Of a stretch of DNA of 64,000 nucleotides, positions 22,892-32,103 are shown one piece after another. Under the pieces are notes generated by a model, which worked only from the letters and a program-made list of their open reading frames with translations, was not told where the DNA came from and searched no databases. The position numbers and the translations under genes are program-made. Numbering within the stretch: the first letter of the stretch is position 1; every line of letters starts with the position of its first letter. Source of the DNA: Caldinitratiruptor microaerophilus (lineage in GTDB: Bacteria > Bacillota > Sulfobacillia > Symbiobacteriales > ZC4RG38); assembly GCF_025999835.1 (NCBI RefSeq), contig NZ_AP025628.1:1364001-1428000 (forward strand), in the 5' to 3' direction.

Positions 22892-24172
22892 ATGTCTCGT
22901 GAAGACCGGCTGCCTGACGTTGACACTCTGACCAAACTGCTCGGCCCCGGATCGGCCCGGGCCATCTTCTCCCTGCTAGAGGCCGGCGCGCCCAACGTCT
23001 GCCCCGGTCACCCGTGGGCAGTCGCCTTCGACGGAAAACCACACACCGTCGCAGAACTGGCTGCTATCGCCGGCCGCGGCCTCTTCACCATGTACCGCGA
23101 CCTGGCCAAGGCATCCCAAAAGAAGGTCCTCCGTCTCGTCCCGGGTCCCACTCGGGCCGCCAAGATCCTCGAGTTCGCACTCTCCTTGCCGTCGCCATCT
23201 GCAGATTCCGCCACGCCGGCTACCCCACCATCCGAGGCATCACATCGGCTCAGCCCGCGCGACCACGCACCCATCCAGCCCGTACATCAGCCCGAGTGCT
23301 GTGCCACATGTGCCTCGGCCCTGCAGACGCTCCACGACCAAGTCGCAGCGCTCACTGCTCGCCTCGAGCACACCCTTGCGACCGCCGAAGCCCTTCTGTC
23401 CTCCTTGCGCCCCACACCCGGTACGGGCGCCTACCCCACATCCCTCACTTATCTCGAAGCTCCCACGGCGCAGTTTGAAACGCCCGCCCCCCAACCTCCC
23501 AGCACTCACACTCTTGCCGCCCCTGCACCAGTCCTTCCGTCCGATTCGCCGGAACCCGACGCTCGCATCACCGTCCCCCGCCCCACACCTCACGCGGCGG
23601 GACTCACTCCATCCGGCCAGGCGCCGGCCTCCGAACAGGTAGGTGATCGCCTCAACTTAGGCATCCGCCCTTCGCCTGTTGGACCGCCTGTTTCCTCTCG
23701 GCCCCAGGCCCCCGCACCGGGTGCGTCTGTTACCGGATCCCCCACCTCCGCACCGCCACCGCCCGGCGTCCGGCTGCCCGAGCCGGTCCTCCACGTCTTC
23801 CGCGGCATCGTCCGCCGCCACCCCACCCCGAGCGAGGCGGCCCGCATCGCCGCCCACCTGAACCGCTTCCACGCCGCCGGCGCCGATGTGGGCGACCTCA
23901 TCCACGCGATGTGCGTGGCCGAGGCGAAGTACAAGCCCAGCCCGGAAAGACCCCGCATCGAGTGCGAGGCGTTCTTCGAAAAGTTCTTCCACCGCGAGCT
24001 TCTCGACTTCCTCCGCCGTCGCTATGGGCGTCCCACTCCCCGGCCCTTCGCCACAGCGCGCCGGCCAGTCCCTCCCCCCTCCAACGTCTTCCTCCGCCGC
24101 CCGGACCGCCAACAGCTCGACTACGAATCCTTCTACGCTCTGCCCCCAGCAAGTTGTGCCCGGGCAAGCTAG
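22892..24172 (+). CDS. Putative DNA-binding protein with long disordered linker
   Basis: 426 residues from ATG 22892 behind GAGGAGG. Residues 10-95 look like a winged helix (LTKLLGPGSARAIFSLLE, HTVAELAAIAGRGLFTMYRD, KVLRLVPG). Residues 100-135 have CCATC and a coiled coil. About 150-290 is a Pro/Ser/Thr-rich disordered linker. The last 120 residues form a helical domain (VLHVFRGIVRRHPTPSEAAR, DVGDLIHAMCVAEAKYK, EAFFEKFFHRELLDFLRRRY) reminiscent of DnaD/replication-type C-terminal helices. C-rich base use differs from neighbours. It is the first gene beside the sigK break and may belong to the intervening element. Confidence 0.55.
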   Translation: MSREDRLPDVDTLTKLLGPGSARAIFSLLEAGAPNVCPGHPWAVAFDGKPHTVAELAAIAGRGLFTMYRDLAKASQKKVLRLVPGPTRAAKILEFALSLPSPSADSATPATPPSEASHRLSPRDHAPIQPVHQPECCATCASALQTLHDQVAALTARLEHTLATAEALLSSLRPTPGTGAYPTSLTYLEAPTAQFETPAPQPPSTHTLAAPAPVLPSDSPEPDARITVPRPTPHAAGLTPSGQAPASEQVGDRLNLGIRPSPVGPPVSSRPQAPAPGASVTGSPTSAPPPPGVRLPEPVLHVFRGIVRRHPTPSEAARIAAHLNRFHAAGADVGDLIHAMCVAEAKYKPSPERPRIECEAFFEKFFHRELLDFLRRRYGRPTPRPFATARRPVPPPSNVFLRRPDRQQLDYESFYALPPASCARAS

Positions 24173-24272
24173 GCCCCATCCGCATCGGGTAAGCGCAATT
24201 GTATCCACTTATTGGCAAGGTTTGCCGCAAGATATTCCAGAAAGCGGAACTGACTGCCTCCCTCTCCTTCCT

Positions 24273-24347
24273 CTCCCCCCACCCCCTCTCTTACCTCTCC
24301 CTCGTCGTATTTGGGTACTACACGTATGCCTTCTGGAGAGACTAAGG
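24273..24347 (+). repeat. Intergenic element, copy A
   Basis: About 75 bases matching a second copy at 31730-31799. Shared blocks in order are CTCTCTTACCTCTC, TTGGGTACT, ATGCCT and AGAGAC-AAGG. CTCTCC near the start can pair with GGAGAG near the end. It sits between two convergent genes. Confidence 0.5.
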
Positions 24348-24465
24348 GGGGAGACTATAAAAGAGAGTCAATGCCAGCGACAGACGCTCAAATGACCGAA
24401 GCGGCCCCCGGCACGGGGCCAGCAGTTCCAGGTGCCTGCGGGAACAATCGCCGAAGGACGACTGC

Positions 24466-25287
24466 TTACGGACCGGACTGCTGGAGCGCCCGCCGCAGGA
24501 GACGCCCAAGGCGCCAGTACCCGGTGCCCCGGACGACCACGTTGCGTGGCCAGAGGAAGGGGTCCTGCGACGGGCCCACCGCGCCGGGACGCCCGGTGAC
24601 GGCGGCGAGAAAGCCCGCGCGGCGGACGGCGTCCACGACGCGCGGGTTCAGCGCGCCATAGGGGTACGCGAAGAATGCCGGGGCGTGACCGAGGCGGGCA
24701 GAGAGAACCTCGCGGGACCCTGAGATCTCCGACCGAAGCTGCGTGTCGTCAAGCCCCCGCAGGTCGGGGTGATTCACCGTGTGGGCGCCGATCTCGATCC
24801 CCGCCCGGTCGAGTTCCCGGATCTGATCCCAGGTCAGGTACCCCGGCCGACCCACCAGTCCGGTGCTGACGAACACGGTGGCCGGGTAGTGGTACCGTTG
24901 CAGCAGCGGAAATGCCGAGCGGTAAAAGCTTTCATACCCGTCGTCGAAGGTCAGCACGATCGGACGGCCCGGTAGCGGGGTGCGACGAGCGACAGCCCTG
25001 TACACTTGGTCGAGCGTGACCGGCGAGTAGCCCGCCCGCGCCAGGTAGCGGAGCTCGAGCGCGAAGTCCCGCGGCGAGAGATCGATCGGCGAGGGCCCGT
25101 CGGCGATCTCGTGGTAAGCCAGGATGGGGACCGGAACCCAGCCCGGCGCCTCCCGGCGTTCTGCCCGCGCATGGGCCAGTCTTGCCCCGGAAGAACGGAA
25201 CGGGACCAGCACGTACGCGGCGATCAGGACCAGCACAACCAGCGCTGCCTTCAGGACCCGCCTGGTCCCGGAACCCCTTCGCGTCAT
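24466..25287 (-). CDS. Membrane-anchored polysaccharide deacetylase (NodB family)
   Basis: 273 residues. One N-terminal helix (12-30) anchors an extracellular NodB domain: ILAYHEI, IVLTFDDGYES (catalytic Asp and metal Asp), IGAHTVNHPDL (both metal His), FFAYPYGALN, and a C-terminal loop. All metal and catalytic residues are present. It removes N-acetyl groups from peptidoglycan or another glycan at the cell or spore surface (PgdA/PdaA relatives). ATG 25287 follows CAGGTGAAGG. It stands alone, convergent with the upstream gene. The substrate cannot be told. Confidence 0.85.
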   Translation of the reverse strand: MTRRGSGTRRVLKAALVVLVLIAAYVLVPFRSSGARLAHARAERREAPGWVPVPILAYHEIADGPSPIDLSPRDFALELRYLARAGYSPVTLDQVYRAVARRTPLPGRPIVLTFDDGYESFYRSAFPLLQRYHYPATVFVSTGLVGRPGYLTWDQIRELDRAGIEIGAHTVNHPDLRGLDDTQLRSEISGSREVLSARLGHAPAFFAYPYGALNPRVVDAVRRAGFLAAVTGRPGAVGPSQDPFLWPRNVVVRGTGYWRLGRLLRRALQQSGP

Positions 25288-25411
25288 GGCCTTCACCTGA
25301 TATCCCCAATACACGACACCGGGCCGATCCCACAACATGCACACAACCCCATTCTATCACCGGGACCGCGTCGCGGCGAGGCCGATTCGCGAGGATGGCA
25401 GGTTGCACGGC

Positions 25412-25452
25412 CCTCATCCACGTTCCGTTCCACACCTCATCCACGTTCCGTT
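25412..25452 (+). promoter_or_regulatory. Tandem 18-bp direct repeats abutting a promoter
   Basis: CCTCATCCACGTTCCGTT occurs at 25412-25429 and 25435-25452, 23 bases apart (two helical turns), the second running into the -35 box. This is the classic position of activator sites. Confidence 0.65.
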
Positions 25453-25480
25453 TGACAGCCGCCCCGCGGCGGTATTAGAT
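25452..25480 (+). promoter_or_regulatory. Sigma-A promoter for the ABC transporter operon
   Basis: TTGACA (25452-25457) and TTAGAT (25475-25480), 17 bases apart. The spacer contains a GC-rich near-palindrome. It leaves a leader of about 205 bases before GTG 25696; I see no recognised riboswitch in it. Confidence 0.7.
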
Positions 25481-25695
25481 TGGGCCTGGCACCAGGTTTC
25501 GAAGAAGGACCTCGGACATGCGGGGAGGTGAGCGGCGGTGGCGGATTCGGTACCGGACCCACGAAGATGGGCGGTGTTGCCCCTTGACTTCTCCGTCCCG
25601 CCGCGTCCCTCCCGGCCAGGCTGATCGGCGGCCTCCCGGCCGGGCGGACGGCGGGCCCAGCCCGCGTGCACCGGCAGAAGGGAGGCTGACCGCCA

Positions 25696-27414
25696 GTGGC
25701 TTCTTTTTCCCGTCCCGCGCTCCCGCGACGTCCGGCCGTCGCCGACTTGATCGTCGGGATTGGGACGCTGGGGCTGGTTTACGGAATCGTCCACGTGGGA
25801 GCCGGCATGGGGGCTCCTCTGGAAGCGGGCCGGGGTCCCGCCATCCTCCTGGACCCGCGAATGCTCCCGTACTACGCCGGACGTTCGCTTCTGCGAATGT
25901 TCCTGGCGTTTGCTTTTTCCATCCTGTTCACCATCGTGTACGGTTACATCGCGGCCTACAGCCGGTCGGCCGAGCGAATCTTGATCCCCCTGCTCGACGT
26001 GCTGCAGTCGGTCCCCGTCCTCGGGTTCCTCTCCGTGACGGTGGCCGGCTTCACCGCGCTGTTCCCGAACCGGCTGCTGGGGGCGGAGTTGGCCTCCATC
26101 TTCGCCATCTTCACGAGCCAGGTCTGGAACATGACCTTCAGTTTCTATCACTCCCTGACCGTCATCCCCCAGGACCTGCGCGAAGCCGCCCGGATCCTCC
26201 GGCTCGACCCCTGGCGCCGGCTGACCGCCGTCGAACTTCCGTATTCCATGGTGGGCCTGGTCTGGAACGGGATGATATCCTTCGGCGGCGGCTGGTTCTT
26301 CCTCGCCGCCAGCGAGGCGATCACGGTGTTGGGGCGGGACATCCGCCTGCCAGGACTGGGGTCGTATCTCGCCACCGCGGTGGAGCAGGCCGACCTCCGC
26401 GCCGTCACCTGGGCCGTTGTCACGATGGTCGTGGTGGTCGTGCTGGTCGATCAGCTCTTCTGGCGCCCCGTGGCCGCCTGGACCCAACGGTTCAAGATGG
26501 AAGAGGTGGACGACGAGGAGGAGCCCAGCTCCCACGTCCTGGATGTGCTGCGACGCTCCCGCGTGGCTGGGGCCATCTGGCGCCGGGCGGTGGAGCCGGT
26601 CTGGCGCGCCGCCGACGCCGCCCTCTCCGGTCTGGCGAAGGTTTTGGAGGGGCGCTTCGCCTCGGGTGCCGCGCCTCGGGTCCTCACCCGGGCTACCGGC
26701 GCGGTCGTCGGGGCCCTGGTGCTGCGGTACGCCTACCTGGCCCTCCGCATGCTGGGCGGCATGCCTCCGGGGGCATTGACGGGCGTAGTCGGCCTGGGCC
26801 TCCTCACGCTTGTCCGAGTCCTGCTCTCGACGGCGCTGGCGGCTCTCTGGACGGTCCCGGTCGGGGTGGCCATCGGGCTGAACCCCCGTCTGGCCCGGGT
26901 GATGCGTCCGCTGGTGCAGATCGCCGCCTCGTTCCCGGCCAACCTCGTGTTCCCGTTCCTCACCGCCCTGTACCTGCGGTACCACGTGAACTTCGAGATC
27001 GGCACCATTCCCCTCATGATGCTCGGGACCCAGTGGTACGTCCTGTTCAACGTGATCTCGGGGGCGACAGCGCTCCCCGCCGACCTCCGGGAGGCCGCGG
27101 CCATGCTCCGCCTGCGGGGCTGGGCACGCTGGCGCAGCGTCTACCTGCCGGCGATTGCTCCCTCGCTGGTGAACGGGTGCATCGCGGCCGCCGGGGGTGC
27201 GTGGAACGCCTCCATCGTGTCCGAGATCGTCACCTGGGGATCGACGACGCTCTCGGTTCCGGGCCTTGGCGCCTTCATCACCCAGGCCGCCCGGGTCGGC
27301 GACTGGGCCGGCATCGTCTGGGGCATCACGGTGATGTCCACCCTGGTGGTGCTGATGAACCGGCTTCTGTGGCACACCCTCTTCCGAACGGCCAGCGCTC
27401 ACTACCATGCATGA
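25696..27414 (+). CDS. ABC permease, two NitT/TauT-type domains fused
   Basis: 572 residues with two BPD_transp_1 units. Each carries an EAA loop: LREAARILRLDPWRRL near residue 160 and LREAAAMLRLRGWARWRS near 465. About six helices per half, joined by a cytoplasmic linker (260-330) with EEVDDEEEPS. Single-chain double permeases of this type are known for a nitrate/sulfonate/bicarbonate-like group of anaerobic bacteria. AGAAGGGAGG precedes the GTG by about 12 bases. The ATPase gene follows after 23 bases. No solute-binding protein gene is adjacent, so the substrate is unknown. Confidence 0.85.
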   Translation: MASFSRPALPRRPAVADLIVGIGTLGLVYGIVHVGAGMGAPLEAGRGPAILLDPRMLPYYAGRSLLRMFLAFAFSILFTIVYGYIAAYSRSAERILIPLLDVLQSVPVLGFLSVTVAGFTALFPNRLLGAELASIFAIFTSQVWNMTFSFYHSLTVIPQDLREAARILRLDPWRRLTAVELPYSMVGLVWNGMISFGGGWFFLAASEAITVLGRDIRLPGLGSYLATAVEQADLRAVTWAVVTMVVVVVLVDQLFWRPVAAWTQRFKMEEVDDEEEPSSHVLDVLRRSRVAGAIWRRAVEPVWRAADAALSGLAKVLEGRFASGAAPRVLTRATGAVVGALVLRYAYLALRMLGGMPPGALTGVVGLGLLTLVRVLLSTALAALWTVPVGVAIGLNPRLARVMRPLVQIAASFPANLVFPFLTALYLRYHVNFEIGTIPLMMLGTQWYVLFNVISGATALPADLREAAAMLRLRGWARWRSVYLPAIAPSLVNGCIAAAGGAWNASIVSEIVTWGSTTLSVPGLGAFITQAARVGDWAGIVWGITVMSTLVVLMNRLLWHTLFRTASAHYHA

Positions 27415-27437
27415 TGTCGCGAGCGGGGTGACATCCG

Positions 27438-28760
27438 ATGAAGCCTCATCCGGTGCTGACCCGGGAGCGTTCGCCGGAAGTCCTGGTCGAACTCCGGGGC
27501 GTCTCGAAGATGTACGAGAAGGCCCGGGGCACGTCCATCGCGGTGCTGAGAGACATCGACCTGGCGGTGCGTAGCGGCGAGTTCGTGGCGATCCTGGGGC
27601 CCTCGGGGTCGGGCAAGTCGACCCTCCTCCGGATCGTCGCAGGGCTGAGCCGGCCTTCGGAGGGGGAAGTCCGCTTCCGCAACCAGGCCGTGGAGGGGAT
27701 CAACCCGGGTGTCGCGATGGTCTTCCAGACCTTCGCGCTCTACCCCTGGCTGACGGTGCTGCAGAACGTGGAGCTCGGCCTGGAGCACCGCCAGCTCCCG
27801 CGCGGCGAGCGCCGGGAGCGCGCCCTCCGGGTCCTGGACATGGTGGGCCTCGACGGCTTCGAGCACGCCTATCCGAAGGAGCTCTCCGGGGGCATGCGCC
27901 AGCGCGTCGGCCTGGCCCGGGCGCTGGTCATGGAGCCGGACGTGCTCCTCATGGACGAGCCGTTCTCTGCCCTGGACGTCCTGACGGCGGAAAACCTGCG
28001 GCGCGACCTCCTGGAGCTGTGGGTGGAGCGCAAGATCCCCACCCGGGCGATCCTCCTGGTGACGCATAACATCGAGGAAGCCGTCTACATGGCCGACCGC
28101 GCCGTGATCCTCTCCCGGGACCCCGGGCAGGTCGTGGCCGACGTGCCGATCACCATCCCGCACTGGCGGGATCCCGCATCTCCCGCCTTCACGCGCCTGG
28201 TCGACGAGATCTACGGTATCGTCACCCGGCGCCGGCGCCTTGAAGCCGCGGATGCCGCTGCGGGCGCCGCCTCTGGCCTGATCCCCAACGTTCGCGCCGG
28301 GGCCCTGACCGGTCTGGTCGAGCTCCTGGAAGAGAAAGAGGCGCCGCGAGTCGACCTCTACGCCCTGGGAGACGAACTGCAGCTCGACATCGAGGACCTG
28401 CTTCCGCACGTCGAGGCCGCCGAGCTCCTGGGGCTGGCCCGGATCCACGAGGGGGACATCGAGCTGACGGAGACCGGCCGGCGTTTTGCCAACGCCTCGG
28501 TGCTCGAACGCAAGGAGCTGTTTCGCTCCCTGGCCCTGGCGCGGGTGCGTTCCCTGGACCAGATCGTCTCGGTCCTCCGGTCCAAGGCAAACCGCCGGAT
28601 GCCCCGGGAGTTCTTCCTTTCCTTCCTTGAGCGTCGCCTGAGCCCCGGCGAGGCGGACCGCCAGCTGGACACGTTGATCGACTGGGGGCGTTACGGCGAA
28701 CTGTTCGCCTACGACGACGAGGCCCGGGTGCTCTACCTCGAGCCCGAGGAGCCGGCCTGA
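27438..28760 (+). CDS. ABC ATPase with AAA-associated C-terminal domain
   Basis: 440 residues. ABC domain 1-260: GPSGSGKST (Walker A), VFQTFALYPW (Q-loop), LSGGMRQRVGLARAL (signature), VLLMDEPFSALD (Walker B), VTHN (H-loop). Residues 285-440 are the AAA-associated C-terminal domain (PF09821 type: VRAGALTGLVELLEEKEAPR, YALGDELQLDIEDLLPHVEA), a winged-helix-like regulatory module typical of this transporter subclass. It pairs with the upstream fused permease. The end overlaps the convergent lysyltransferase-like gene by 28 bases. Confidence 0.88.
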   Translation: MKPHPVLTRERSPEVLVELRGVSKMYEKARGTSIAVLRDIDLAVRSGEFVAILGPSGSGKSTLLRIVAGLSRPSEGEVRFRNQAVEGINPGVAMVFQTFALYPWLTVLQNVELGLEHRQLPRGERRERALRVLDMVGLDGFEHAYPKELSGGMRQRVGLARALVMEPDVLLMDEPFSALDVLTAENLRRDLLELWVERKIPTRAILLVTHNIEEAVYMADRAVILSRDPGQVVADVPITIPHWRDPASPAFTRLVDEIYGIVTRRRRLEAADAAAGAASGLIPNVRAGALTGLVELLEEKEAPRVDLYALGDELQLDIEDLLPHVEAAELLGLARIHEGDIELTETGRRFANASVLERKELFRSLALARVRSLDQIVSVLRSKANRRMPREFFLSFLERRLSPGEADRQLDTLIDWGRYGELFAYDDEARVLYLEPEEPA

Positions 28761-30403
28761 CGGAGGAAGCCCGCCAGGCCCTGGGTCGACCCGGCCCGGA
28801 CGGCCGCCAGCGCGACCCGGGGCAGCACCGTCGCCGATGGGTACACGAGGTAGCGGGGCTCCCAGCGGGGGTTGAACTTCTCCTTGAACGCCCGCAGGCC
28901 CTGGAAGTTGTAGAAGCGGTTGAACCGCAGGTAGAGGAACCGCACGGTGCGGTGCGGCAGGTCGGTCTCGCCCTCGCCCCCGACGTTGGCGAAGGGCGCC
29001 ATCCCCAGGTTCAGCGTCGCCACGCCCTGCTCTCGGGCCCTCAGGGCGATCTCGCTCAGGAGGAACTCCATTGTCCCGTTCGGCGCGCCGGGGTGGTAGC
29101 GCATCAGGTCGGGAGAGACCTGATCCAGTCCGTACATGGGCTGCAGGTTCGCAAACGCGACGATCTCCCCGCCGGGACCCTCCACGTAAACCACGGGCGT
29201 CTCCTTCAGCGCCCGGGAGTCGAAACGACCCAGGGAGAAGGTGCGTTCAGGCCCGGCCTTGCGCCGGAGCCAGGCGTCCGAGACCTGGCGCAGGCGCTCC
29301 AGGAGGTCGTCCGGGATCGGCGGCTCGCACGTTCGCACCTGGTAGCCACGGCGCTGGAGTCGGTTGCGGGCCTGGCGGATGTCGCGCCACTGCCGTCCGA
29401 CCAGGTCGAAGCCGGCCAGGTCCACCAGGGCCTCCTCACCGAGCTTCAGGACCTGGTAGCCGGTCTGCCTGTAGGCCTCGAGATGGTCCGGCAGGACCTG
29501 CAAGAAGGCAGGCACCCAGCCGTTGCGCGCGGCCTCCTCGGTGAACGCAGCGATCGCGGCCGGAACGTCGTCCGGGGGACCCACCGGGTCGCCCAGCACG
29601 AGGGCCACGTCGCCCACCAGGCGGTAGCTCACGTACGACCGGCCCGACGGGCTGAACCAGAAGAGCTTGTCGTCCTGCAGAGTGAAGTACACCAGCGCCG
29701 ACCGCGCCCAGCGCATCGCGATGGCCTGGGCGCGCTCCCGCTCCTGCCGCCACGTCGTTCGCCGGTACACGAACGGCCGGAACAGCATCAGGAAGCCGTA
29801 CAGCGCGGTCGATCCGAACACCAGGTAGACGGAGTCCAGGAACCAGCGCGCCCGCGGACTGAACGCCTGAAGGCGCATGGGGGTGAACGGGCTCAGCAGG
29901 AGGACCGCTTCCCGCAGCGCCGCCGAAAGCGAGAAGTGGCGGTGCAGTCCCGCGTCCAGGAAGTAGAGGCCCAGCACGGTGTACCCGTACCCGAAGACGA
30001 TCCCCGCCACGAGGGTCAGGAGACCCCGGGCCACCGAGGGCGGATCGCTGCGGGCCCGGAAGGCCGGCCGGAACCAGATGAGGGCTTCCAGCACGCCCAT
30101 CTGCACCAAGGCCTCGGGCCAGTTGAGGCCCTTCACCAAGTGCAGGACGACGGACAGCTGGAGCGTACCCACGGTCAGTTGCCAGGCTAGCCGCTTCGCC
30201 CGAGCCACCTGCGGGGCCAGGAGCAGGAGCAGGAACCCCGTGACCACGGAGAGCAGCCGGCTGCCGGAGGGGAGCGGGCGGAGTATCCACGCTCCGCGCA
30301 TGGGATGAACCACCGGTGCCAGCAGGGAGGACACGGTGTTCAGCAGGCCCATCATGCCCACGATCAGGGCCAGGACAACCGGCGCGGCGGACCGATGGGT
30401 CAA
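28733..30403 (-). CDS. DUF2156 phosphatidylglycerol lysyltransferase-like protein
   Basis: 556 residues. About six transmembrane helices (1-205), then a tandem GNAT-like DUF2156 domain: ALVYFTLQDDKLFWFSPSGR, YRLVGDVALVLGDPVG, RQWRDIRQARNRLQRRGY, and MEFLLSEIALRAREQGVATL, FYNFQGLRAFKEKFNPRWEP at the end. This is the C-terminal half of MprF, which transfers aminoacyl groups from tRNA to phosphatidylglycerol and lowers surface charge. TTG 30403 is chosen because AAGGAGG lies eight bases upstream. The flippase half is encoded by the next gene upstream. Confidence 0.82.
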   Translation of the reverse strand: MTHRSAAPVVLALIVGMMGLLNTVSSLLAPVVHPMRGAWILRPLPSGSRLLSVVTGFLLLLLAPQVARAKRLAWQLTVGTLQLSVVLHLVKGLNWPEALVQMGVLEALIWFRPAFRARSDPPSVARGLLTLVAGIVFGYGYTVLGLYFLDAGLHRHFSLSAALREAVLLLSPFTPMRLQAFSPRARWFLDSVYLVFGSTALYGFLMLFRPFVYRRTTWRQERERAQAIAMRWARSALVYFTLQDDKLFWFSPSGRSYVSYRLVGDVALVLGDPVGPPDDVPAAIAAFTEEAARNGWVPAFLQVLPDHLEAYRQTGYQVLKLGEEALVDLAGFDLVGRQWRDIRQARNRLQRRGYQVRTCEPPIPDDLLERLRQVSDAWLRRKAGPERTFSLGRFDSRALKETPVVYVEGPGGEIVAFANLQPMYGLDQVSPDLMRYHPGAPNGTMEFLLSEIALRAREQGVATLNLGMAPFANVGGEGETDLPHRTVRFLYLRFNRFYNFQGLRAFKEKFNPRWEPRYLVYPSATVLPRVALAAVRAGSTQGLAGFLRQAGSSGSR

Positions 30404-30407
30404 CCGT

Positions 30408-31418
30408 TCACCCTCCTTCCCGGGCAATCCGGCGCAGCCCGGGGATGCCGAGACCCAGAGGCAGCCAGAAGTTCAGGACACGGTACAGGAGCGTGACGGC
30501 CGCCGCCACCGGCAGGGGGACGCCCAGGGTACGGAAGACGCCCGTCATGGAAGCTTCGAACACGCCTACCCCGCCCGGCACCAGCGAGATGAGCGACAGG
30601 ACGGTTGCCAGGCTGAAGCCCGCTACGAGCGTCACCGGCGGGACCGCGTAGCGGAACGCCCGGAAGCTCCAGTAGACGATCCCCATGTCGACCACCTGCA
30701 CGCTCAGGCCGACGGCCGCCGCGGTGAGAAGACCGGTCGCCGAGGTGAGGACCGGCTGCAGGGCGCGGAGCTCCCGTTCGAGCGCGGACACCCCCCGGGA
30801 CCAAGCGCGCCGCAGGCGCGCCAGGACAGCCGGATCGGCGGCGCCGGGTTCCGGGCCGTGCCGGCCCGCCATCCGCCGGAGGATGTCCGGCCGGAGCCAC
30901 ACGGTGACCAGGGCGACGAGCCCGAGCCCCACGGCTCCCGAGAACCCGGCCAGCGCCGGCCCTGCCCCCGGCGGCAGCGCCGTCACCCGCGGCAGCACCG
31001 CCGCGAGCACCGCGACCACCAGGGCGAAGGTGGCGTAGTCGACCACATAAAAGAGCAGGTGAATGGCCGCCGCCCGTGCCATCGGAACCCCGCGCCGGCC
31101 GGCGGCCAGCGCGAACACGGAGGCTCCCGCCCCACCCGCCACGGGCGCGAGCCGGTTGGCAAGGTTGGCGGCGAGGGTGATCTCCACCAGGAAGCCGATC
31201 GGCAGCGGGGTGCGGGCCAGGCGGAACAACACGAAGTAGAGCAGGGCCTGGTCTGTCAGGAAGGCCAGCTGCAGGGCCGCGGCCACCGCCAGGGCGGGCC
31301 GGTCCGCGTGCCGCAGGAGGGGCCCGACCGCGACGAACTCGCCCCGGTGCACGTAGGCATACGCCAACACGCCCCCCACGGCGAGTCCGGGCCAGAGTGC
31401 CCGCAAGGCGCCCCGCAT
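30408..31418 (-). CDS. Flippase-like UPF0104/LPG_synthase_TM protein
   Basis: 336 residues, about eight helices, matching the N-terminal membrane half of MprF (PF03706): AANLANRLAPVAGGAGASVF, SLISLVPGGVGVFEASMTG and LLYRVLNFWLPLGLG. It flips aminoacylated lipids in the fused enzyme. Here the two halves are separate genes four bases apart, a split MprF. ATG 31418 has GGAGGAGG six bases upstream. Related proteins also act in glycolipid synthesis, so substrate assignment is tentative. Confidence 0.8.
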   Translation of the reverse strand: MRGALRALWPGLAVGGVLAYAYVHRGEFVAVGPLLRHADRPALAVAAALQLAFLTDQALLYFVLFRLARTPLPIGFLVEITLAANLANRLAPVAGGAGASVFALAAGRRGVPMARAAAIHLLFYVVDYATFALVVAVLAAVLPRVTALPPGAGPALAGFSGAVGLGLVALVTVWLRPDILRRMAGRHGPEPGAADPAVLARLRRAWSRGVSALERELRALQPVLTSATGLLTAAAVGLSVQVVDMGIVYWSFRAFRYAVPPVTLVAGFSLATVLSLISLVPGGVGVFEASMTGVFRTLGVPLPVAAAVTLLYRVLNFWLPLGLGIPGLRRIAREGG

Positions 31419-31729
31419 CCGAGCCTCCTCCCCCGTCCTGCCCTTCATGGTGTGCCCGCCGGTCGGCGATGTCAACCGGCCGGACGGAGGCCTGACCGGA
31501 TTGGGGGACCGCGGCTCGGATGCTGAAGGGTAGTCGTCTGAAGCTCGTGTGCGGCAAGTCCTGGCGCTTCTGCTGTACGGCAGACGGGAGGTCTCGTTGG
31601 AACTCGCGACTGAACTCACCGACATGGGTAGCCAACAATTCCTGGACACCACGCCGAAGCACCGCCAGGTGAGCTGCTCTGACGAGGACCTTAATATAAC
31701 GGACTCGCGCGCCATGGACAAACTGCTTG

Positions 31730-31799
31730 CTCCCCCACACTCCTCTCTTACCTCTCTCATGCTTGGGTACTCCGTGAATGCCTCTCAGAAGAGACAAGG
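31730..31799 (+). repeat. Intergenic element, copy B
   Basis: Second copy of the element at 24273-24347, same orientation and 7.4 kb away. The surrounding 685 bases (31419-32103) hold no convincing gene: one open frame at 31549-31950 has no ribosome site or family resemblance. Confidence 0.5.
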
Positions 31800-32103
31800 C
31801 AGAGACGCGTGGGTTGGCGCACGTGAAGTGCCGCCCGATCAAAGCGTCCGGCAAGCGCGCCCGAACCGCGTGACTCGGCAGAATAATGTCCAGAATTGGC
31901 CACCCGTCGGGTGGTCGTCCAGCGGCCGCTGGCGTTTCGTCACTGCCTGACGTACCCCGCACCCCACTGAATCGTAGAGGAGATCTACCATCACGATCGC
32001 CCGCGCTGGCGCTTTCAGCACGGGTCTCCCGTTACGCCATCACACCCCCCCACCCGCTCCTTATCCCCAAGATCCAACACCTGCTTCCGTGTGTGCACAC
32101 TCC

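Noticed and set aside
25518-27431. Very long alternative frames on both strands over the ABC permease
   Set aside because: The 25696-27414 frame has EAA motifs and membrane helices; the others are Pro/Arg/Gly-rich shadows.
31549-31950. A possible 133-codon gene between the flippase-like and regulator genes
   Set aside because: No ribosome site, odd composition, and it contains the repeated intergenic element.
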